Both the position numbers and the translations under genes were made by a program. A stretch of 64,000 nucleotides of DNA from Peptostreptococcus sp. D1 (GTDB lineage: Bacteria > Bacillota > Clostridia > Peptostreptococcales > Peptostreptococcaceae): NCBI RefSeq assembly GCF_900112955.1, contig NZ_FONP01000002.1:62001-126000 (forward strand), read 5' to 3'. The notes beneath the pieces were generated by a model. The model did no database searches. It saw only the letters and a list, made by a program, of their open reading frames with translations, and was not told the origin of the DNA. This document shows, one piece after another, positions 34,857 to 42,107 of the stretch; the stretch's first letter is position 1, and the number at the start of each line of letters is the position of its first letter.

Positions 34857-36374
34857 CTATATCTCTACAATCTCTATTTTTCCAGTTCTTGATGCGATTA
34901 TTTTATCAATTGAAGAGTCCACATAAGCCTTAAGCAAATCTTCTTCATCTAAGATGGCAATATCCGTTTCTTTCCTTGAATCAATCTTCTCTGACTTCAA
35001 TTCTTCCAACTTACTCTCCAATAATATCTTTTTATCTTGGATAAGAGTTTTTTCCTTTAAATACTCATCTTTTGAAATATTTTTCTTTTTGTAGTTTTCA
35101 TAAATATTTTGTAAATTACTGTTTAATATAGATATTTCCTTTAGAATATCTTCTTTTTCTTTCTCATAATCTATATTGTCTTTTTTTAATGTGTTTTGAA
35201 TCTTAAACTCTTTTAATTTAGGTTTTATAAGTTCAATAATATCTTTCTCTTTGATATTGTTTGGTGTTTTTTCAGCTTTACATAAATTACAATAATAACT
35301 TTTGTACTTACATATTTTATCAGAATTCTTCTTTTGTCTACTGTCACATCGAAAACTCATATGTCTGCCACATTCTTTACAAAAAATCTTATTAGAAAAA
35401 ATAGAACGATTTTTCTTTCCTGTGTATCCTCCAAAACTTCGTTTTTCTTTTATTCTTTTTACCTTATCAAATACTTCTCTGGAAATAATTGCTTCATGAG
35501 TGTTAGGTATTATCTTCCACTCTTCTTCAGGAAGTAAAAATTTTTTTCTTCCACCTATTTTAGTTTCTCTGTATTTATTGTATACATAATCACCTGTATA
35601 CAGTTCATTACTTGTAAGCTGAGATATAGATGGATTTGTCCAAACTCTTTTCTTTACTTTACTTCCAGTAGCCAAATTTCCGGTATAATCCGAAAGTTTA
35701 AGTTCTTCTTTTCGTTCAGAGCGAGTGATATAGCCTTTTTCATTAAATATATTGGCAATTTGAATGCAAGAATGCCCTTTTAACAACAAGTCAAAGGCTT
35801 CTTTAACTATAAAAGCTGTCTTTTTATCAATAATAATATGATATTTATCTTCAGGATCTTTAATGTATCCAAAAGGTGCTGCCCAGTTCGTATTCTTTCC
35901 TTGTGATTTGATTTGTTTAACAGCGCCTCTCACCTTCTCAGATAATTCCTTACTGAATAAATCATAATACAAAGTTTTAAATTGTGTATCTGTATCTATT
36001 CCGTTTCCATTTTCATTTATGGAATCATAATTATCATTGATAGCAATAAATCGTATTTTTAAAAACGGGAATATATTACTCAAATAATCTCCAAGCAAAA
36101 TATAATCTCTTGAAAACCTCGACATATCCTTTACGATTATAGTTCCTACTCTACCATTCTTTATATCATCAACAAGTCTTAAAAATGAAGGTCTGTTTGT
36201 ATTAGTAGCAGAATATCCATCATCTATATATTCTTCTATTTCACTGTCCTTCAGCGAGTTCTCATTTTCAATGTAACTTCTTATATAATCTCTCTGATTT
36301 ACTATGCTTATACTTTCATCCGTTTTTTTATAATCTTCCTCTGAAAGTCTCAGATAAATAGCTATTCTATTCAT
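34857..36374 (-). CDS. large serine recombinase
   Basis: 505 residues from ATG 36374, five bases after GGAGG. The catalytic domain begins RIAIYLRLSEEDY with the nucleophile Ser11, followed by YIDDGYSATNTNRPSF and IVKDMSRFSRDY (Arg residues of the active site). The recombinase domain has FGYIKDPEDKYHII, and a zinc ribbon (FCKECGRHM, then YYCNLC) precedes a long coiled coil. This is the TnpX/CcrA-like group that integrates and excises elements through a covalent Ser-DNA bond. Complete. Sits directly behind the second recombinase. Confidence 0.9.
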   Translation of the reverse strand: MNRIAIYLRLSEEDYKKTDESISIVNQRDYIRSYIENENSLKDSEIEEYIDDGYSATNTNRPSFLRLVDDIKNGRVGTIIVKDMSRFSRDYILLGDYLSNIFPFLKIRFIAINDNYDSINENGNGIDTDTQFKTLYYDLFSKELSEKVRGAVKQIKSQGKNTNWAAPFGYIKDPEDKYHIIIDKKTAFIVKEAFDLLLKGHSCIQIANIFNEKGYITRSERKEELKLSDYTGNLATGSKVKKRVWTNPSISQLTSNELYTGDYVYNKYRETKIGGRKKFLLPEEEWKIIPNTHEAIISREVFDKVKRIKEKRSFGGYTGKKNRSIFSNKIFCKECGRHMSFRCDSRQKKNSDKICKYKSYYCNLCKAEKTPNNIKEKDIIELIKPKLKEFKIQNTLKKDNIDYEKEKEDILKEISILNSNLQNIYENYKKKNISKDEYLKEKTLIQDKKILLESKLEELKSEKIDSRKETDIAILDEEDLLKAYVDSSIDKIIASRTGKIEIVEI

Positions 36375-36375
36375 T

Positions 36376-37878
36376 CTATACCTCCAACTGTTTCTCCATA
36401 TCTTTATCAAGGTTAAATTTAAAGTATATGGTTACTTGCTTATATTTTGAGATTTCTATATGACTAATTAGAGTATCAACCAGTTCTTTATCCACATCTA
36501 TACTCTTATCCTCTAAGCAGCAAAATAGAGCTTCTATGAATTTTTTAAGTTCCTTTTTTCTTTTCTTCACATTTCTTTTTTTATCATCCAAGATTTTCAA
36601 TTCATTTTTTATTGTTTTTATCTGTCTGTCTATTTTATTGCTTTCCTTTTTAAATTCACTTAAAAGAACGTCGCCCTTAACATAATTTTCGTATTGTTCC
36701 TGCAATTTAACTCTAAGAGCATCAATCTTTTTATTATTTGTATCTGTTTTTAGAGAAATTTGATTTATCTTTTCAGCACTTACCTTCTCCAAATAAGTTT
36801 TAAGGCGTAGTCCTTTATCCTCTTGATAAAAACTTAAAAATAGTCGTTTTAAAGTATCAAGTAAAATTCTATCCAGATCCGTTTCATAAATTCTGACATG
36901 AGATTTTTCTAAATTTAACCTATCTATGCCTTTACAATAATAGCAATAGCAAATTTCATCATTAACTTTAATTCCCCTTGATCCATATTGTTTTTTCAAA
37001 TTTCTCCCGCAAATACTACATCTTATGAGTCCATCATACTTTCCTTCTTTGTTATGATCTCTTTGAATTTTTACTCTGACATTTTCTTTTCCGTCTTTTA
37101 TGATGTTTTTTAGCGAATAATAAGGCAGTGATCCTAGGTTTTCCTCTTTTATTTTCTTTACCTCATCAAATACTCCCCTTGAAATAATCGCTTCATGAGT
37201 ATTCTCTTTTACAATCCACTCTTTTTTATCACGAAACTTACTTTTTTTCATTGGATTATGCCTATTTGAATATATCCTTTGGGTTAAATTTCCTATATAC
37301 ACTTCATCAGAAAGCATTTTAGATATATAAGAAATGTCCCATTGTTTTTCATGTTCTTTATCCTTAAAAACATCTCCTGTTCTCTTATATTCAGCAGGTG
37401 TCGTATATATTTTAGTCAATTCTCTTGCTATTTGTATATTGGATTTGCATTGACTTGCTAAATGAAACATAAGCCTTACTACATCTGCTACTTTTTCATC
37501 TATCACCAGAACTCTTTTTCGATCAATTATCTCCACCTTATAGCCATACGGAGCCATAGCTCCTATAAAAGACCCTTGTTTCATTTTTACTTCTTTTGAG
37601 GCTTTTACTTTCTTTGAAATATCTTTGGCATATAAATCATTGAAGATATTTTTTATTGCTATTTCATAACTCTTATCCGATTTTATACCATCCTTGGTAT
37701 CAAGGTTGTCATTTACGGAAATAAATCTTACCTCTAAAAATGGAAATACTTTTTCTATATAGTTTGAAATTTCTAAATATTCCCTTCCAAATCTTGACAT
37801 ATCTTTTACGATGATACAATTTATTCTTCCTATTCTTACATCTTCCATCATTTCAAGAAATCCGGGTCTTTTAAATAA
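36376..37878 (-). pseudogene. large serine recombinase, 5' end removed
   Basis: The frame starts abruptly at FKRPGFLEMMEDVRIGRI, a sequence that normally lies about 60 residues into the catalytic domain. The part with the catalytic Ser is missing. The rest is complete: IVKDMSRFGREY, recombinase domain (GAMAPYGYKVEIIDRK), zinc ribbon (RCSICGRNLKK, CYCYYC) and coiled coil. Upstream the frame reads into unrelated sequence and a stop. It was cut by insertion of, or recombination with, the GC-rich conjugative element. No activity expected. Confidence 0.85.
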
Positions 37879-37975
37879 TGAAGTGAGATAGCGTTACTTT
37901 TGAAAACACAGGAAAAATCAAGGTTTTCCAGATAGCGGACAAGCAAGGAATGTACTAAAACAGAATACGCACACA

Positions 37976-38025
37976 GGCGGCGTTTACTAATTCCCTTACG
38001 GGAAGATAGGAACGCCGCTATTTTT
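37976..38025 (+). terminator. terminator near the left end of the conjugative element
   Basis: GCGGCGTT (37977-37984) pairs with AACGCCGC (38011-38018), with an inner TTCCC-GGGAA stem, followed by ATTTTTAT. It would stop read-in from outside. From 37879 to 37976 I see no gene. Confidence 0.65.
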
Positions 38026-38035
38026 ATGCCCTCAT

Positions 38036-38147
38036 GTTACGCAGTAGAGCAAAAAAAAGCCTTGTATCATGCGGCTTTGCGGGCGCGGTTTTGACCGGGC
38101 AAGGGGAATATACCTTTTCCCTCAAAATCGCCGTTCTACTGCATAAC
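38036..38147 (+). ncRNA. 112-bp structured repeat, copy 1
   Basis: Same length and roughly four fifths identical to 60642-60753. The ends GTTACGCAGTAGAGC and GTTCTACTGCATAAC pair over 14 of 15 positions. Inside are AAAGCC/GGCTTT and CGGT-TTTG-ACCG hairpins, both kept in the second copy. A 61-codon frame also crosses it, but differences between copies are not mainly synonymous, so a structured RNA or DNA site is likelier. It lies 30 bases upstream of the DUF6017 gene. Confidence 0.55.
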
Positions 38148-38176
38148 AAATCCACAGCAAAGGAGTTGATGAAGCT

Positions 38177-39103
38177 ATGGCAGTTTTCCGGGTGGAACGA
38201 AACAAGGGCTATACCGTAATGAGCAACCACCACCTACGCAACAAGGAGCTGACGCTAAAAGCGAAAGGCTTACTATCGCAAATGCTGTCCTTGCCGGAGG
38301 ATTGGGACTATACCCTTGCGGGGCTATCCCACATCAACAAGGAAAGTATCGACGCTATCCGTACCGCCGTTTGGGAGCTTGAAAAAGCCGGATATATCAT
38401 GCGGCAGCAAGGACGCGACGACAAAGGCAAAATGACCGCTATTGAGTACACCATTTATGAGCAGCCGCAGACCCCGCCGCCATTGGATAAGCCGATATTG
38501 GAAAATCCAACAACGGGCAATCCGATATTGGAAAATCCGACGACGGATAACCCGACGACGGAAAATCCAACGCAATTAAATAAAGATATATCAAGAACTG
38601 ACCTACCAAAAAAAGAAAAATCAAATACGGATTTATCAAGTACCCATTCCATTCCTATCCATTCCCCTAACCCCCTGCCTTACGACGAGGACGCGGCAGA
38701 GCCGCCGGAACGGAAAGGAACAGAAGCGGCGACACAAAGCGCAGTAGAGATATACCGGGAAATCATCAAGGACAATATCGAGTATGATTTTCTCTTGCGG
38801 GAAAACCGCTTGGATAAAGACCGCATAGACGAGATTGTAGACCTCATGCTTGAAACGGTATGCACAGCGCGTAAAACAATCCGTATCGCCGGGGACGACT
38901 ACCCCGCCGAGCTTGTAAAGGCAAAGTTTATGAAGCTGGATAGCGAACATATCCGCTTTGTGCTTGATTGTATGCGGGAAAACACAACGAAAGTCCGCAA
39001 CATCAAGCAGTACCTACGGGCGGTGCTGTTCAACGCCCCGTCCACTATCGGCAACTATTACACTTCCCTTGTCGCTCACGATATGGCGACGGGCAAAATC
39101 TGA
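38177..39103 (+). CDS. DUF6017 protein with N-terminal helix-turn-helix (replication/regulation)
   Basis: 308 residues. The N-terminal 100 residues form a winged helix (VMSNHHLRNKELTLKAKGLLS, DWDYTLAGLSHINKES, VWELEKAGYI) like plasmid initiator/DnaD-type proteins. A proline-rich linker with NPTT repeats follows, then DUF6017 (VEIYREIIKDNIEYDFLL, ELVKAKFMKLDSEHI, YLRAVLFNAP). It is the first gene of the conjugation operon in elements of this family and probably takes part in replication of the excised circle or in control. Confidence 0.85.
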   Translation: MAVFRVERNKGYTVMSNHHLRNKELTLKAKGLLSQMLSLPEDWDYTLAGLSHINKESIDAIRTAVWELEKAGYIMRQQGRDDKGKMTAIEYTIYEQPQTPPPLDKPILENPTTGNPILENPTTDNPTTENPTQLNKDISRTDLPKKEKSNTDLSSTHSIPIHSPNPLPYDEDAAEPPERKGTEAATQSAVEIYREIIKDNIEYDFLLRENRLDKDRIDEIVDLMLETVCTARKTIRIAGDDYPAELVKAKFMKLDSEHIRFVLDCMRENTTKVRNIKQYLRAVLFNAPSTIGNYYTSLVAHDMATGKI

Positions 39104-39117
39104 AAGGAGTGCAGACC

Positions 39118-39330
39118 ATGAAACAGGGAGCTTTGATTTTTGATGAAACCACCGACCGCTACGACATTCGTTTTGACATTGCCGACTACTACGGCGGCTT
39201 GCATTGCGGGGAGTGTTTCGACGTGTTCACAGGCGGCAAGTGGAAGCCGACCCGCATTGAAATGGGCGAAAACTGGTATCTCGTCGGTATCCGCGCCGAG
39301 GATTTGAACGGCTTGCGGGTGCGGATTTAA
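39118..39330 (+). CDS. DUF5348 protein
   Basis: 70 residues, beta-rich. Family features: GALIFDETTDRYDIRFDI, HCGECFDVFTGGKW and ENWYLVGI. It always follows the initiator-like gene in this element type; function unknown. Ribosome site AAAGGAG lies seven bases before ATG. Confidence 0.8.
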   Translation: MKQGALIFDETTDRYDIRFDIADYYGGLHCGECFDVFTGGKWKPTRIEMGENWYLVGIRAEDLNGLRVRI

Positions 39331-39425
39331 GCGGGGCGACGTGAAGAACGGACGCCCTATTTTTGCGCCCAGAAGCGGCGTACCACCCTAACAGCTATCA
39401 CCAAACCGCGAAAGGAGGACGGTAA

Positions 39426-39911
39426 ATGCAAGATGAAGTCAACGAAAAAGTAGTTGCCATATCCATAAAGGCAACGAAATTAACGGCGGCACTTTTACAA
39501 GCCGCCATGAAAAAGCTGCTTGCACAGGCAAAAAAGCAGCTTGATAAACAGGCGGTACCCAAAGGCAAACAGACCTTAAAGCAGCTTATGAAGCAGAACG
39601 CGGGCGTTTCCAATATCGAAATCACCGACGACAATATCAAAGCCTTTGAGAGTACGGCGAAGAAGTACGGCGTTGATTTTGCGCTGAAAAAGGACACAAC
39701 CGAAACGCCGCCCCGCTATCTCGTATTTTTCAAGGGGCGCGACGCCGACGTTTTGACCGCAGCCTTTAAGGAGTTTAGCGCAAAGAAGCTGACACAGGAT
39801 AAGAAGCCCTCAATCCGCAAGGCGTTAGCCGCCTTTAGGGAAACGGCGAAGCAGCTTAACGCCGAGCGCGTCAAGGTAAAAAATCAGACAAGAGGGGGTA
39901 TCGAGCTATGA
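39426..39911 (+). CDS. PcfB-like protein (DUF3801), relaxosome accessory
   Basis: 161 residues. The body follows DUF3801: VNEKVVAISIKATKLTAALL, LKQLMKQNAGVSNIEITDDN, YLVFFKGRDADVLTAAFKEF. In pCF10, PcfB binds the relaxosome and helps dock it to the VirD4-like PcfC. It overlaps the VirD4 gene start by four bases, which fits a shared role. Start follows AAAGGAGGAC. Confidence 0.85.
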   Translation: MQDEVNEKVVAISIKATKLTAALLQAAMKKLLAQAKKQLDKQAVPKGKQTLKQLMKQNAGVSNIEITDDNIKAFESTAKKYGVDFALKKDTTETPPRYLVFFKGRDADVLTAAFKEFSAKKLTQDKKPSIRKALAAFRETAKQLNAERVKVKNQTRGGIEL

Positions 39912-41695
39912 AAAGCGTAAACGTAAAAAAGCTGCTGCTTCCGAATATCCCCTATCTGCTCTTTGTCTATCTCTTTGGTAAAGCGGCACAGGCGGTACGT
40001 CTGTCGCCGGGTATGGATTTATCCGGCAAGATATTACATCTTGGGGACGGTTTCGCCGCCGCCTTTTCCTCACTTGCGCCGAGCTTCAACCCCGTTGATT
40101 TACTCGTCGGCATTGCGGGCGCGGTGCTTATCCGGCTGATTGTCTATGTGAAAGGCAAGAACGCGAAGAAATACCGCAAGGGCGTTGAATACGGCTCGGC
40201 GCGGTGGGGCAACGCCGAGGACATAAAGCCGTATATCGACCCCGCATTTGAAAATAACGTGCTGCTCACGCAGACCGAACGGCTGATGATGAACAGCCGC
40301 CCGAAGCAGCCGAAGTATGCGAGAAACAAAAACGTGCTTGTAATCGGCGGCAGCGGAAGCGGCAAGACAAGGTTTTTCGTCAAGCCTAACCTTATGCAAA
40401 TGCACAGCAGCTATGTTGTTACCGACCCGAAAGGAACGGTTTTAATCGAGTGCGGAAAGCTCTTGCAGCGCGGCGGGTATCGGATAAAGGTACTCAATAC
40501 GATTAACTTCAAAAAGAGCATGAAATACAACCCCTTTTCGTATATCCGCGACGAAAAGGACATTTTGAAGCTCGTAAACACCCTGATTGCCAACACCAAA
40601 GGCAGCGGGGAAAAAAGCGGGGAGGATTTTTGGGTGAAAGCCGAACGGCTCTTTTATTGCGCCTTAATCGGATATATCCACTATGAAGCCCCGGAAGCGG
40701 AAAAGAACTTTACGACGCTGCTTGAAATGATAAATGCGTCGGAAGCCCGCGAGGACGACAGCGAGTTTCAAAGCCCCGTTGACCTCATGTTTGAACGCTT
40801 GGAGGAAAAAGACCCGGAGCATTTCGCGGTGAAGCAGTACAAAAAGTTTCTATTAAGCGCGGGCAAGACCCGTTCCTCTATCCTCATTTCTTGCGGGGCG
40901 CGGCTTGCCCCCTTTGACATTAAGGAGCTACGGGAGCTTATGGAAAGCGACGAATTGGAGCTTGACACGTTGGGCGACAGGAAAACGGCGTTGTTCATCA
41001 TCACGAGTGATACGGACAGTACCTTTGACTTCGTTACGGCTATGATAGTATCGCAGCTTTTCAATCTGCTTTGCACAAAGGCAGATGATGAATACGGCGG
41101 GCGGCTTCCCGTCCATGTGCGTTGTCTGCTTGACGAGGTAGCCAATATCACAATCCCTAATCTCGAAAGGCTTATAAGCGTATTCCGAAGTAGGGAAATT
41201 TCCGCTTGCTTGGTGGTGCAGGCGCAGAGCCAGTTAAAGGCAATCTACAAGGAAAACGCCGACACAATCATTGGGAATTGCGATACGACGCTGTTTTTGG
41301 GCGGCAAGGAAAAAACGACGCTCAAAGAAATATCGGAGGTTTTGGGGAAAGAAACAATTGACAGCTTCAACACTTCTGAAAACCGGGGGCGGGACGTTTC
41401 CCATGGGCTGAACTATCAGAAGTTGGGGAAAGAACTCATGTCGCAGGACGAAATCGCCGTAATGGACGGGGGCAAGTGCATTTTGCAGTTGCGCGGCGTT
41501 CGCCCGTTCTTTTCGGATAAGTTTGACATCACCCGGCACCCGAAATACAAGTACCTTTCCGATTTTGACAAGAAACATACCTTTGACATTGAACAGTTTC
41601 TAAAGCGGCAGCGCCGCCCGGTAATCATCAAGCCGGACACCGTTTTTGACTATTACGAAATCGACGAAACAGATTTGCAGGAGGACGCGCCATGA
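39908..41695 (+). CDS. VirD4-like conjugal coupling ATPase, CD1115 family
   Basis: 595 residues. Two N-terminal membrane segments (LFVYLFGKAAQAV region and VDLLVGIAGAVLIRLIVYV) anchor it. Walker A is VIGGSGSGKTRF, followed by SSYVVTDPKGTVL and Walker B VRCLLDEVANI. The C-terminal VQAQSQLKAIY and TTLFLGGKE motifs are kept. It carries the relaxase-DNA complex to the mating channel. Intact. Confidence 0.92.
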   Translation: MKSVNVKKLLLPNIPYLLFVYLFGKAAQAVRLSPGMDLSGKILHLGDGFAAAFSSLAPSFNPVDLLVGIAGAVLIRLIVYVKGKNAKKYRKGVEYGSARWGNAEDIKPYIDPAFENNVLLTQTERLMMNSRPKQPKYARNKNVLVIGGSGSGKTRFFVKPNLMQMHSSYVVTDPKGTVLIECGKLLQRGGYRIKVLNTINFKKSMKYNPFSYIRDEKDILKLVNTLIANTKGSGEKSGEDFWVKAERLFYCALIGYIHYEAPEAEKNFTTLLEMINASEAREDDSEFQSPVDLMFERLEEKDPEHFAVKQYKKFLLSAGKTRSSILISCGARLAPFDIKELRELMESDELELDTLGDRKTALFIITSDTDSTFDFVTAMIVSQLFNLLCTKADDEYGGRLPVHVRCLLDEVANITIPNLERLISVFRSREISACLVVQAQSQLKAIYKENADTIIGNCDTTLFLGGKEKTTLKEISEVLGKETIDSFNTSENRGRDVSHGLNYQKLGKELMSQDEIAVMDGGKCILQLRGVRPFFSDKFDITRHPKYKYLSDFDKKHTFDIEQFLKRQRRPVIIKPDTVFDYYEIDETDLQEDAP

Positions 41696-41862
41696 ATAAG
41701 CGTATCAAGAAGAAAAAGGAACAACAGCGGCTTGCGTGGACGATACGGGAGCTTGTCGCAGAAGCGCGGCGGCAGGAAGAACGGCGGCAAGCCGTAATCC
41801 GGCGTTTTGTAGACGCTTACGGCAGATATTATGAGCAGCAAAGGGCGCAGACAGGCGTTTGA
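41692..41862 (+). CDS. small basic helical protein downstream of VirD4
   Basis: 56 residues, almost all helix, with runs of Arg, Lys and Glu (KRIKKKKEQQRLAWTIRELV). ATG overlaps the VirD4 stop (CCATGA) after GGAGGACG, a coupled start. A small gene at this place is usual in related elements; no function is known. Confidence 0.65.
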   Translation: MNKRIKKKKEQQRLAWTIRELVAEARRQEERRQAVIRRFVDAYGRYYEQQRAQTGV

Positions 41863-42107
41863 CTTGTCCGCGCTTTTCCTATCCGCAGAGCCACAAAGGG
41901 GGTGATGAAGCAATCAAAACCGTAAACGTGGGCTACATGGTACGCGCCCCTACCGGGAGCCGTACCCTTTCACAACTGAATACCGCCGCGCAGCAGCTAC
42001 GCAGCGCGGGGACACAAGCCGCCGAACATGGGCGGCTTTTTTCATATCCAAAAACAAAATCAAACAATTTTGACAGCCGCAAAAGCGGCAGAAAGAGAGG
42101 TCATTTA
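41863..42107 (+). promoter_or_regulatory. leader ahead of maff2 with a terminator hairpin at 42016-42042
   Basis: AAGCCGCC and GGCGGCTT (42016-42038) form a terminator followed by TTTTTT. A short frame (YMVRAPTGSRTLSQLN and onward) spans the segment before it, with GGGGGTGATG upstream. A second small hairpin GCCGC-AAAA-GCGGC lies at 42075-42088. Together they look like an attenuator between VirD4 and maff2. Confidence 0.5.

Larger units (their letters stand above)
33560..37878 (-). mobile_element. serine-recombinase element with Fic gene, inserted in the ECF gene
   Basis: Left edge at the interrupted Walker A of the ECF ATPase, right edge where the second recombinase gene is cut by the conjugative element. 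Contents: terminator, Fic gene, one complete and one truncated large serine recombinase. Tandem large serine recombinases are the usual transposition module of Tn4451-like and related elements. Its other end must lie beyond the conjugative element or be lost. Confidence 0.65.

Noticed and set aside
38034-38219. A 61-codon frame across the first 112-bp repeat
   Set aside because: The frame stops early in the second copy, differences between copies are often non-synonymous, while pairing is kept. A weak possibility remains.
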